Origin: Synaphobranchus kaupii
Taxonomy: Eukaryota > Chordata > Actinopteri > Anguilliformes > Synaphobranchidae
Assembly: GCA_029718625.1 (NCBI GenBank)
Contig: CM056389.1
Coordinates: 11,798,880-11,862,879, forward strand
Reading direction: 5' to 3'
Length of the DNA stretch: 64,000 bases
Positions 11,649 to 22,911 of the stretch are shown piece by piece. The notes under the pieces are model-generated. The model did no database searches, was not told the origin of the DNA, and saw only the letters and a program-made list of their open reading frames with translations. Each line of letters starts with the position of its first letter. Within the stretch, counting starts at the first letter, position 1. The position numbers were made by a program, and so were the translations under genes.

Positions 11649-13256
11649 AAATAAGCAAACGAACACACTTGACTTCGAAAAAAATATATATCTTCCTGCT
11701 GTCAGGCTGTATCGTGAGAATCCAGCAGCAGTGTTGTCAGGACGAGCCCCCTGTTACAGCCCTGCCTGATCCCATGACTCTCAAGGAGATGGATGAGGTG
11801 GCGTGCGGGGCCGTCCGGTCGCGAGAGTACAGGCTGACCACAACCACACACCCCCCCCGTCAGCGAATGAGCTTCAGGGAGGCAGGGCGGGGGGGGTCAA
11901 GCGACCCTTCTCTCGCACGGCCACCCCGAACAGAGACAGAAGGGACCAAAGGAGCCGGGAACTGACGGGAGTTTGGCAGTGATGTGGAAACAGAGTGGGG
12001 GATGGAGTGATCAGAGGACCGCTGCAGCATGATCCGGGCACTGGGTCATGGCCATACACCGCTATTCCCTCTGCTTATTACTTTTTTTTAATCATTTTCT
12101 TCTTCTAAATTACTCCTCAAAAAGGCATCCCATCAAGAATTCAACTTTTTTTTTGTTTTTACCATCTAGGAATTCTGGAGCCCTTGCTTTTGGACCCTTT
12201 TTAATGACCTTGCTCCTTATTGGGCCATTCAGGGGTAAAGGGGTGTGGTCACAATCAAGGGGCGGAGTCATCCCAGGTAGTGTGTTATTACAATATGGTT
12301 AGCAGTCATTTTGTTAGCAGTACGGTGTTAACACAAGGGAGACACAGTATAGGAGGTCTCTAAACTCACTCAAGCCTTTGGATCGACCTCCTGCTAAGGC
12401 AGACTTACTGACAGGAACAGGTCATATGTACAGGAGAGCAAAGCCTTTTGATTGGCTCACTCCAGTCAGGTGATTGAGCAGTATGTCTACTGCAGGGTTT
12501 GGTAAAGCTAATTCTCACACAGCGAGTGAAATGTGCTTTGGTTCGCATGCTACCCGCGCTGTTAATTGCTGTGTGACATATTAACTGCCAAGGAGGAGTA
12601 AGCCTTCATGCATTGCCTTTCATCTGAGGGTGAGTGAATATGTGCCACGTTAATCTATGTGGATAACACACAAACGCAGCACGTACATAATAATATCCCA
12701 CACTATGCTGCAGTTCACATCAACCGTGTTATTAATCAACAGAGAAAGAACGTGTCCAAATACATCACATTCATCAAAAATCTGTATCCACTGCATACCC
12801 ATTTTCACATTTGGAATGTTTACGTACTCAATAATATCGTTGCAATATATCAGCAACATCAGCTCAAAATTGTGCCAGTGATATACATTCTCAAATAATG
12901 GTAAATTCTATATATGCAATAAAATCTTGCAGAGTTCAGATGAGTTCAAATTGGATAAAAGATACTCTGATTTATCACTTTTACATTTTGTGTACATTCA
13001 CCCCCTACGCCTTAAGCGGATTCAGTACCCGTACATGCATTGTTGATTCATTTATTTATTTTGAAAGGAATTAACAGCTGAAACAATCCCCTTCAATTCC
13101 TTTAAGAATAACAGTGCATTCAACTGGATGACAAAGCTCTTATAAATGTGCTGGACCAGTGCTTATTGTACACGATACCATATTGTACACAATTAAACAA
13201 ATTCACCTGAAAACGTGTGCATATGTGCGTGTGTTAAGTATGTTACCATGTTTGTA
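11649..13256. other. Gene-free DNA
   Basis: No gene recognised. Short A and T runs near 11680 and 12083. The AT-rich stretch 12640-13130 has overlapping short open frames on both strands with no domain. Confidence 0.55.
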
Positions 13257-13336
13257 CGTGTGTGTGTGTGTATGGGCATGAGCATGTTTGTGTGCATGAG
13301 TGTGTGTGTGTGTGTGTGTGTTTGTGAATATGCGCA

Positions 13337-13372
<36 letters not shown>
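13257..13372. repeat. Interrupted (TG)n microsatellite
   Basis: Pure TG stretches at about 13300-13321 and 13340-13372, separated by TTTGTGAATATGCGCAGTA. Cys/Val open frames here are repeat artefacts. Confidence 0.95.
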
Positions 13373-13374
<2 letters not shown>

Positions 13375-13784
13375 CTCAGGAATCTTTATTTCCCAGCTTG
13401 CATCTTTATGAAACTGTGCTGTTTCACCTACAGATATCTCACACATGCTACAGTTAAATACACCAGGCCTACTGCTCTATGGGAGAGTCAAGGACGTGGC
13501 CCCCACCTGCCCCGCGGGGCCCCTCACTGCGCCCATGTCAGGGGTGCTTCTCTCTCCCCTCTCCTCTCTCCCCGTGCAGCGAGGGGGGTCAAGCAAAAAA
13601 GAACAGCCTCGGAGAAAGAGAAAGAGAGCACGCAGGGACCCTGGGGCCCGCCTGCGGAGCCCGAGGCAAACGCTCTGACATGACAAATACCTGCGCTGCG
13701 AGGACCGGCGCCGGGCCTGACCCCCCACACACGACCCGCACTTCACCAGAGGTCACCTGTGTGCCTCAGTATCCTAGATTCAAT
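13373..13784. other. Gene-free GC-rich spacer
   Basis: Short GC-rich segment between the TG tract and the polypyrimidine block. No exon or motif recognised. Confidence 0.5.
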
Positions 13785-14376
13785 GTCTCTCTCTCTCTCT
13801 CTCGCTCTCTCTCCATCCATCTTCCTCTTCCTCTCCACTCTCCCTCTCTGTTTCTCTTTCTTTTCCTCTTCATCTTTCTCTCGCTTTTCCTCTCTCTCCC
13901 TCCCTATCCCCCTCCCTCCCTCCCTCCCTCCCTCCCTCCCTCCATCTTTCCCTCCCTCTCTCCGTCCCTCCCTCCGTCCCTCCCTCCATCTGTCCCTCCC
14001 TCCCTCCCTCTCTCCCTCCCTCTCTCCCTCTATCCCTCTCTCCCTCTCTCCCTCCCTCTCTCCCTCTCTCCCTCCCTCCCTCCCTCCCTCCCTCTCTCCC
14101 TCCCTCCCTCCCTCCCTCTCTCCCTCCCTCCCTCTCTCCCTCCCTCTCTCTCTCTCTCCCTCCATATCTCCCTCCCTCCCTCTCTCCGTCCCTCCCTCTG
14201 TCTGTCCCTCCCTCCCTCCCTCTCTCCCTCCCTCCGTCCCTCTCTCCCTCCCTCCCTCCCTCCCTCCCTCCCTCCTTCTCTCTCTCCCTCCCTCCTTCTC
14301 TCCCTCTCTCTCCTTCTCTCTCTCTCTCTCCTTCTCTTTCCTTCTCTCTCCTTCTCTCTCTCTCTCCCTCTCTCTC
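13785..14376. repeat. 592-bp polypyrimidine tract (CCCT/CT)n
   Basis: Almost only C and T on the plus strand: CT repeats at both ends and CCCT/CCCTCT repeats in the middle, with scattered G, A and T interruptions. Ser/Leu/Pro-rich frames (plus) and Arg/Glu/Gly-rich frames (minus) of up to 319 codons run through it and are produced by the repeat. Long homopurine-homopyrimidine mirror tracts of this kind can form triplex (H-DNA). Confidence 0.97.
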
Positions 14377-15115
14377 AAGCTGGTGGAAAATTCCATCAGC
14401 CACTCCTGCTGTTGTGCAGGGTAGAATTTGCAGCCTGATCTGGCTGACAGGGAGGGAGTAAAAAGGGAGAAAGTCACCCTAAATTATGGCACGGGGGGGT
14501 TGATTCCTTTCCAGGTTGTAAACAGGAATAAATTGAGTGGAGGTGGCTTTAATCTGCTGCTTTGTTTACTGCGCTATTACCCCTAGGGCCCACCGGCCTT
14601 CTCCTCCTGGCCTACAGCGCGGGATATCCAGCCGCATCATCGCAGCGCCCACAAAGCAAACAGGGCGCACACCTCGCCGAACCCTCGGATCGTTACCCGC
14701 GCGGCTGAGAGAAAGAGAGAGAGGGCGAGGGGGGTAAGACGGGGAAGGAAAAGTCTAAAATTCGATTCCACGTCCATGACTTCTAAAGCTGACGAAACTT
14801 GAATGCAAATAAAGTTCCGTCTCCAGGGTGATTTATTGCTGCGCCGAGCTGCGTTGCCGGGCCAACGGTGTATGGAACGGAACAGCTAAAAAAAAAAAAA
14901 AAATTATAAAATAAATAAAAACAAATCAACGACATGGCAATAAAAAGCCGCAGAAAATGTCTAGACGGATGGCTAACCTTAGGAGGATGTGTTTTGAGGC
15001 CTTAGACCCGCCTCACGGTTAGCTCCTCCCCCCTCCTACAGCGCCAGACGGGACACTGGAACGCACCGAAACTTCCTTTTCGCACCGCCTCTTTGCCTGC
15101 TGTACGCTCGCAATG

Positions 15116-15160
15116 CGAGGAGGAGGAGGAGGAGGAGGAGGAGGAGGAAGAGGAGGAAGA
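15116..15160 (+). repeat. (GGA)n microsatellite
   Basis: About fifteen GGA/GAA triplets. In one frame it reads as poly-Glu, but the frame has no supporting context. Confidence 0.93.
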
Positions 15161-16047
15161 TGTGGAGAAGCTCCATGTGAGGAGAAAGGCGACGTGGGCA
15201 TTCGAGAAGGCCCAGGGACGTCACCTGTCTGACCCGTGGCTTGCTCCGAGGCCGTTCCGGCTGTTTATTTCCAAGGCGAATGCTTTTTCGATGCAGTAAA
15301 GTAAGATAGGCTGAGAAGTGCGGGGGTGTTGGTAGCACCAAGACCGGTACGCGGCAGAAACGGTTCGCCGGGCCCGATGCATCTCACGCTGCCTTTCAAG
15401 AGTTTCCACCGAACGCGGGCGTTTCTACCGCTTCCCTGAGCTCTCCGCCGTCCTCCCATCTTCTCCCTCGCCGCCGCCGCCCACCTGTATGCCGCTTTCG
15501 ACCATGGCGGCTACTGTTGCTTGGTAACATTTATAATTGCCTGGCATGTAACAGAGAGGGAAAAGGGTGCTCTGTCTTCCTAGTCCGTTTCCAATGGGTC
15601 TAAATAAACTGGTTAGAGACGTACCGTTTTACCTGTCTCCGTTTTCTAATTAAAACCCGTAATGGCAAAGGCATAACGTCTCCTAGCGGACCTTTATGTT
15701 AACACGAGTCTCATTCCTTCCTCCCTCTCTCTTTGCATACCAGCTGGAATATTCTGGAATAAAGGTAAGGATCAGTGAGGCTGCGCTCATAGTCCTCAGG
15801 AGAGATGGGCACGTACAGGAAGAACAGACGGCCATATTTTACAGGCTTTTTTTGTTCTGTGCTCTGACGGCGGCCGGCAGATGCACCATTTTGGGGGATG
15901 AAACGCGGGCGGTTGTGCGTCCGCGAGGCGCGTGCCGGAACCTTCGGGGCCTTTTTTGTGACGTCCTACGGCCGCTGCGTTACGATGCGACTCACAGCCA
16001 CGGGAGACTAATCCTACCTGTCGCAACATGTCTGCTTTTTATTTAAT

Positions 16048-16093
16048 TCCTCCCCCCCGCCGCCCCCCCCTCCCCCCCGCCGCCCCCCCCTCC
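16048..16093. repeat. C-rich tandem duplication
   Basis: CCTCCCCCCCGCCGCCC occurs twice in tandem at 16048-16093. The minus strand therefore has several G runs able to form a quadruplex. Confidence 0.85.
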
Positions 16094-16593
16094 CTGCCTG
16101 GATCTTAAGATCACCTGTCTTATTCTATGGTATTCCGTCCAGATGGGAGTTTGCGCGGCCGCTGCCCTGTAGACTTTTCCGCGCGCTCAGTCACGGCGGT
16201 ACAGCCCCGGTGTTTGTAAGGCACAGAGATCCACCCCCACACCACAGCTGCAAATTAATATCAGCACAGCCTATGGGATCACAGACTCTGCTACAGGCAT
16301 TATGAAGAGAACTGCTTCAGAGTTAAAGAAAGTTCTGGAATACATGAGGCTAAAACTCTCTGTATCTTACAAAAAAAAAACACTACTTCAATTTTCCATT
16401 TACTGATGAGCATTAAGGTTTAATCACTTGGGGTTGGGAAACAAACATTATAAGTTCTTGAATTATGAAACTCTGAGAGTACATAGAGTAGGACAATAAC
16501 TTTCGGTTAGTGTTAACAAACCAAATAACAACAACAAAAGAAACGGAGATACGAGGTTTATGCAACGATATTGCGTATGCAGTGTGCGTTAGA

Positions 16594-16745
16594 CCCCTGG
16601 TATTCAAATCACAGTCCTCGAGGTCTGAGAACTGCTGGTTTTCAGGTGTGAAGACTGGCCAATCAGTAGCACTAATTGTTCAGTTAATTACGTGGGAGAA
16701 AGAAAACCTGGACCGGATTTTGATTTGAGGCCCATATTTGAATAC
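16594..16745. mobile_element. Small dispersed fish repeat, MITE-like
   Basis: Ends carry GTATTCAAAT near 16600 and its inverse ATTTGAATAC near 16736-16745. The interior, with CAGTCCTCGAGGTCTGAG and GGCCAATCAG words, resembles a repeat commonly met in teleost intergenic DNA (memory). No coding capacity. Family name not assigned. Confidence 0.5.
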
Positions 16746-19241
16746 GCATGCTTTAGAGTATCGCAAATCTAAAATCCACAGGCTTTGGGGCTCACGCCCT
16801 GGTGACGCTCTGCAATACGTCGCAATAATATGCAAGACCTGATTTAAAAAAATAAATAAATAACAGGTCACCTCCAGGCTTGACATCAATCCACTTGTGT
16901 GTGTGTGTGTGTGTGTGCGTGCGGGCAGAATTATCTGGAAACAACTTGGGCCGTTAATTACAAACTCCATTAGGGTTAAATGACATGTCAAGTGTGCTCG
17001 GTTTTCTGTTAACAGAAGACTAAGAGGGATTTATACTGCTATACATCACCCCGACCCCCACCCCACATATCGACCACCCTTCTCATCATATTAACCTTAC
17101 AGTTGCCATATATGCAGTGCCTAAAATGCTATATCTATGAACTCCTTTTTGTACAGGTGGAGGGGCTCTAGTCAGTCTAGGCAAGAATGGTAGTAAGAAT
17201 AAAACATAAGGCAACTCACTGCATACAATGATCCGCACTTTAAATTAGCAACAACGACAAACGGGAGTGGCTTACAGTATGGCGATACTGATAACGTAGT
17301 CTAGTTGTCAGAGAGTTTCATGTTGGCTACACACATTTTTATTTATTGAATGTTCAAATGTTAAATGAGTACGGCAGAACATAAGACATTTCTGCCAAAA
17401 AAAGAAAAGAGGTTTCCAATTACTATACTGTATTTCACTGGCTCGAGTCTGTAGCTTGTCTGTACTTAAATATTCATGAAGGTAGGTGTCACCCTTTCTC
17501 TGAAAGCTGAAGGAGTTTACCGTGAAGAATGAGGTGCATTATCTGTGGCGTTCCTGAGACGGTCTAATCAAGAGAGGCAGAGACGGCGGCGGAGAATGAA
17601 AACGCGTTCTGAATCCGATTGGCCAGGGCTGCCTGGTAACCAGTCGATGTAATAAGAGTTAAACGACCAATAAAATGGCCAAACAGACATCGGTCACCGG
17701 GACAATGAGCCGACGGGAAGACAGCGCCCAGAGCGTGCTCAGTCATTTGGGTTTTTTTAACGAGGATAAAGAAAAACAAAAAAAAACGACAGATTTTCGC
17801 AGGGATTTTGAATGTTCGCGCGGCGGGTTGACGGCTTATGGTCCGGCGCGGGCTGCTGCGGGATACCGCGTGATTGGGTCCATCACTTCCGTCACGGTGT
17901 GGCCCCATTAAATCCGTTTCCAGCGAAAGTGGAGCTGGGGAGGCGGTGCGAATCCATAACGACCTCCACACACGGCGCAACGCAGCGACCAAATCTGATT
18001 ACCGCCCCAGCGGCTGCAGGATGACTGCAAATGAAATGCGTTAGCCCGCCTATCTCTTTTCATTTGCTTAATTCATTAAGAGGAAAGCTATTGACAAGTC
18101 GGTCCCGCATAACAATGTTTTTTACTCTAGTCCTCTGTGTTCCAGGCACGGGGGCAACACGGGGGGACGGGGGATGAGGGAGGAGGGGGGACCCCTCTGA
18201 CTTGGAGGGGATTCGGAGAGTCATGGAGACGGAAAACTTAACGACAACAACAAAAACACCAACAAAAACATGTCTAAAATTTTGGCTCCATCTATACAAC
18301 TATCCATCTATGTCAACACATCCAACAAATAAGCCACACAATAGGAAACTTGGAAGCAAAAGACTGAAAAGCACTGTTGTCCTGACGTGACCATAAGGCA
18401 AGCAGAACGCAAGACAAAAGACGCCGAACACAACCGAAGACTAAAAGAACATCTTTTATACCGCCGACAAACAGGGAACCCTAACGCCTGCCAATATCTT
18501 AAAGCAGGCTGCGTTTCAACACTGTCCAATTACTGATGAACAGGACCGGGGAGGACAGAGCCGCTGCACACGGCCCTATTCCCGCCATCGCGGGGACGAG
18601 GTGATTGAGGTGGCGATTTTGAGGGGGTTCATCTCTTATCCCAAGCGGCGGAGAGAGAGACTCATTACCTCTGGCGCAGTCTGTCTCTCTGGACTTTTAC
18701 TGCCCCTTAACGGCAAATCCACACCGGCGTGCCGCGACACACCGAGGCTGGCGGTAATCTGCCTCTTCACCGATGAGCGGACGGGGGAAGAGCCTGGTCC
18801 ACGTCAAATAATTTGCACCTCGGATTTGATCTTGCAGCTTCCCTATAGCCGGCCCCTGGCGCCGTTTCCTTATGCATTGACTTCAGGACTGCTAAGCATA
18901 ACGTTGGGGGACTTCAATCGGATTTCAAAACGGGGAGAGCACCCGAGACAACGCCGGAGAGTTTTCACAGAATAAGAAAAACAAAAACATTAGAATGTTA
19001 CCGAGCGGAGACTGCGCAATAGAAAATGACGGGAAGTAAATTACTTGACCGTTTCCATAAACAAAAAGAAGAATTCCCTCAGCCCATCTTTAAGTAGTGA
19101 CATGCGATTTGGTTTGGTCCAAATGTCCTATAAATGTCTCTAAAGCAGGGCGGAAGGGGCCTGTGGAATCTGTGTCCTGGGTGAAAACGGACGCATATTC
19201 AGGTCTGCTCATAAAATAGCCTAGAATGGACGTTAAAAAGT
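16746..19241. other. Gene-free DNA
   Basis: No gene recognised. A (TG) microsatellite with a TGCG end sits at about 16896-16922. An A-rich interruption lies at 17778-17787. CpG is moderately frequent at 17560-18010. Open frames up to 142 codons have no domain. Confidence 0.5.
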
Positions 19242-20008
19242 ACAACGGAACTTTGGTAGAACTTTGGGTTGTGTAGTTACCTGGCCATGATGTGAGTCCA
19301 AATGGTGGCGAAATATGTTCGTTAGTTGCTCTGTGCTCCCCTGGGGTGATAATCCAGAATTGGGTATTTGTCACTCTCCATTCACTTCTATAGGGCAGCT
19401 AAAACGGTCTCAAAATGACACTTCTAGCACGTATACGAATACGAAAAAAGCGGATTCTCTCAATACAAACAATAACCAGTCCTCTTACGTATTATTATTT
19501 ATTTTTAGTAAATGGCCCTTTCCTGACTTTTATTTTATTTGGATTTGGAGTTTATTTTATTTTATTTGGAACGTAGATCCGGTAGGTAATTCAACGATGC
19601 GTCAGAAACCACTCATTGGTCCAAATTTCCACAGAAGCAAGTGTTCCTGGTATGGTAAACAAACCGACCTGCCAACATTTTGGTAGTCTTTTCTTGTAGT
19701 TTACTAACAACATTGAAGAAAATTGTACTTTTACAAATTATTTTAATTACACAAAAAAATTACACATTAGAGGACTGGTTATCATTTGTATTGAGATAAT
19801 CCACTTCGTTCTAGTTTGTATATGTGCTTATTCATTTTCAGACCGTTTAAGCTTCCCTATAGAAGTGAATGGAGAGTGACAAATACCCTATTCTGGATTA
19901 TCACCCCAGGGGAGCACTGAGCAACTAACGAACATATTTCGCCACCATTTTGACTCATATCATGGCCAGGTAACTACACAACCCAAAGTTCTACCAAAGT
20001 TCAGTTGT
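19242..20008. mobile_element. Element with about 248-bp terminal inverted repeats
   Basis: Arm 19242-19490 is the near-exact inverse of 19761-20008; the outer 178 bases are above about 90 percent identical by eye, and the inner 70 are more diverged. Words such as CACTCTCCATTCACTTCTAT and CCCAAAGTTCTACC mark both arms. A 270-bp AT-rich spacer (19491-19760) carries no convincing frame. It fits a foldback or MITE-type DNA transposon; an inverted duplication of unique DNA is the alternative. No clean target duplication was found. Confidence 0.85.
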
Positions 20009-20105
20009 GCTTTAAGTAAAGGCGCCACATGCCCTTATAATTTCACTTCAAAGAAACCGGCCACTGCAGTGAATTAAAAAATACAAAAATACTTTGCGGG
20101 GTATT

Positions 20106-20170
20106 GTAACACCTTTCGGAGGTGCGAAAGGTGTTACTGCAGGACGGGATAGTAGCATTCGCTACTACCC
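20106..20170 (+). other. Two consecutive small hairpins
   Basis: Hairpin one: a perfect 13-bp stem (20106-20118 with 20125-20137) around GAGGTG. Hairpin two: a 7-bp stem (20150-20156 with 20161-20167) around ATTC, extended by three G-C pairs beyond a bulged A. Nothing around them resembles a known structured RNA that I can name. Confidence 0.8.
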
Positions 20171-22066
20171 AAGCCCGCATAGTGACCTTTACTAGCAGCA
20201 CAAAGCCATGGAAGAATAACACTTTTAAATAGAGCTGTGTCAGCTGCCCAGGGAGGTGTAAAATTACTTAGAAGAAGGGAATTTACCCAGAATCCTCTTC
20301 TTTATTTACTATAATGATGTGCATCAGAATATGTTGGCTCGTGACATAAATGCGACACAGGTTGGTCAAATTATTGACCTATTAAATATAAGTGGCTTAT
20401 TTGTATGCTTCTGCTTGATCTGAGTAAAAAATTTTTATTTTATTTTTTTAATGTTTTTTGTTCATTTGTCTCAGACAGAAACAAAACACAAATTAAATAT
20501 TACAGAACACCAGGAAACCTGAATTCTGGGGAGTTGATGAACAGTGAAATCTATGGGGTTGTGAAGGGAAAAATGCATTTTGCAGGACCCGAGGAAGTTG
20601 TGTAAAACGAACCGAGGTCGGTCACACACACACACTCACACACACACGCACACACACTTTGTGTGAAACAGCAGAGAGGCTGAGAGGTGGCGTTTCTCCT
20701 GACGTTTCAGCCACCTCTTTCACAGCTCAACTTGCCATCTTAAACCCACAAAGAGAGAGCAGGTATTGCTTTGAACTAAGTGCAACAGCTATAAAGATGG
20801 AAACACAATTTCCTTTTCTTAAAATATATATTTGTTTTTGGAAGAGGTTGTTTTGTGGGTGTGTGTGTGGGTGTGTGTGTGTGTGGGTGTATGGGAGGGT
20901 ATTTGGCGGTACTGAAAAACGTTTTCATTGAGTGATGATTGGTTTGAAAGCATTTTGCCCCGGTATTGGATTAAAGTTCACCTGTTTGAATGCTATTTTT
21001 GTCTCAATTTCTTTTCAATCTATTGACTGAGAAAAAAAAATAAAAATATAAATAAATAAATATATATATATATATATATATATATGAAAAAGGGAGGAGA
21101 AAAACTAGTAAAGCCAGAATGACTGATGCCTGATGTCCCGCAGCCCCTGGAGGGAGATGTGCTGATACAGTCCGCAGGCAGAACCTGCCTCAATTGATCA
21201 ACAGTATTGATCGGAGGGAAATCCATCCTTGTGTGTCATGTGGCATACTATATTTTGTATTGTTTTTTTAGTTTTTTTTGTACTGTAAAAAAAAAACTGG
21301 TGAAATGCTATTACTGCACATAAAGTAAAGCTTTGGGTCCATTTGAAACTTGGATTTGATCTGGCAGCTCCATATTACCGGCCTCATAAGGGTTGGTTTC
21401 ATAAAGAAAGCTTTTTTTAAAATTAGGACCGGCAGGGTGGGGGGTTGCAATCGCAGACCGCCTGTTGAAAACCCAAGCTTTACCCGACTGATTACTGTTC
21501 AACAAGTCCTACTGCAGCTATATGACTGTATCTGATTTGTATTTTGTATATGCGTTTTTGTATTACCATTCGCAGTATTTGCATTTGTATTATGCTTCGA
21601 GGCAAGCCAAGCATAAGTTAACTTACATTTGCAGTACTTTACTGCATCATCAGTACATCATTACTTTGTAATGATGTTACACGTACAATCACCGGTCTGG
21701 GAAATGCATCTGAAATAACTCGGATGGATGTGTTTATGTTTCCGTTCATTGTAAGTCTCTCCGACTAGGAGAGTCAGCCAAACGAATGCAAAGTACGGCG
21801 CTGTATCCTGCGGCACGGCACAGATGGATATAGACAGTCATAATGGGGGACCTCGGATGAACACCCGCCATTTACACAACTCCATAAACGCACTGCCGCT
21901 GTGTAGCCCGGGTCAGGCCCTAATGTTTCGGCTCAGAGGACGACTGGATGCCGTTTTTTTGCCGTTTCTGTTCGACTTCCTGCTGATAAGATGGCCACTG
22001 AGTCCATCTCTGGACCGCTAATGCAACAGACCGACAGAGAGAGATATCCGCTATCATTTATCTCAG
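20171..22066. other. Gene-free DNA with microsatellites
   Basis: No gene recognised. CA tract near 20623-20657, TG-rich tract near 20857-20889, and a (TA) tract at about 21059-21085. Near 21340-21480 there is a stretch with a short 60-codon frame on each strand, without a domain. Confidence 0.5.
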
Positions 22067-22725
22067 TGTTACGGCCACGTGTAATATAGTTTTTATTATT
22101 TGTCTTTTCTATTGGTTTTGGCCCTGTGCTGCTGTGTTTTTCTTTGTTTTCCCCTTTACAGGTGGAGGTGGGAATGCATCACGGTTGCTGAGAGACCCGG
22201 AGCAGTGGATGCTGTAACCGAGGAAGCAGAGGCCTGTTGCGGAGCAGCGGATTCGGAAGATGCTGGCCTATAATAGTGGATGCCCGTCGCCATGCCAGGA
22301 GATGCGCCTGTGAACATCGAGAGAGACGCCGTTGCTGTTGCCTGCTGGAGTTTTGACTGTTTTAAGTTAACCCAATCCTTAACGGAGACTGTTAATACTT
22401 TTAACAATTAGTTAGTATTATTTATTGTTGGCATTTTTAAAACGGGAGCTGAAGACCTACTTCGGAGATCAGACCGAGTAGCCTGCTGGACGCTGGACAT
22501 TGTCATCGAAGCTACCCGGTGAGACTTTGCCAACTCAGTCTCGTAATTAGTTAGCTAGGAGATAAGTTTAATCTTGTAAATAAATACTGCTTTATCTTTT
22601 ATATAACTCCTAGTTGTCAGTGTGGGTTCCTAACTTCACAGTTTGTGCGCCTTTAAGTGGCTAATTGTTGCATCCGACTCTATCAACTTGGTTAATATAA
22701 CACAAGCTGATTTCGGGGCGTAACA
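22067..22725 (+). repeat. 5' LTR
   Basis: 659 bp, TG at the start and CA at the end within a 7-bp inverted terminal repeat. AATAAA-type signal lies near 22580 (GTAAATAAATACTGC). A minus-strand open frame of 83 codons inside it recurs in the other LTR only because the LTRs are copies. Confidence 0.93.
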
Positions 22726-22728
22726 ATT

Positions 22729-22741
22729 TGGGGGCTCATCC
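22729..22741 (+). other. Primer-binding-like site (tRNA-Pro type)
   Basis: TGGGGGCTCATCC starts three bases after the LTR. Retroelements primed by tRNA-Pro carry TGGGGGCTCGTCC at this place, so 12 of 13 bases fit. The match stops after this point. Confidence 0.6.
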
Positions 22742-22758
22742 TTAATCGCATGCGTAAC

Positions 22759-22902
22759 AATAATCAGCACCTCATGCGATGGAGCTTGTTTCTGCAAGGT
22801 TACAATTTAGATATAAGGCACATCCGTGGACGTGATAATCTAGTCGCGGATACTTTGTCACGTGCTTACGAATGTGACAATAAATTAGATTTATTGTCTT
22901 AA
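22759..22902 (+). pseudogene. RNase H C-terminal remnant of pol
   Basis: In frame with the stop at 22900-22902 it contains RWSLFLQGYNLDIRHIRGRD followed by NLVADTLSRA. This is the end of the RNase H region in Ty3/gypsy polyproteins, where an Asp and the ADALSR-like motif close the domain. The frame ends about 12 codons later and the purine tract follows at once. Everything upstream is deleted. The layout suggests either that RNase H was the last pol domain, as in integrase-first lineages, or that a second deletion removed integrase. Confidence 0.85.
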
Positions 22903-22911
22903 GGGTGGGGG
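22901..22911 (+). other. Polypurine tract
   Basis: AAGGGTGGGGG directly before the 3' LTR, the usual position for plus-strand priming; one T interrupts it. Confidence 0.75.

Larger units (their letters stand above)
14377..16593. other. Gene-free DNA with CpG-rich patch
   Basis: No gene recognised. An A run lies at 14888-14903. CpG density rises at 15860-16010, with GGCGGCCGGC and CGCGGGCGG words, but no exon with plausible splice sites was identified. Frames of 60-116 codons are unconvincing. Confidence 0.5.

Noticed and set aside
13479..14477. Long Ser/Pro/Leu-rich frame (319 codons, plus) and Arg/Glu/Gly-rich frames (minus)
   Set aside because: They are produced by the polypyrimidine repeat, are open on both strands, and have no unique domain or codon signature.
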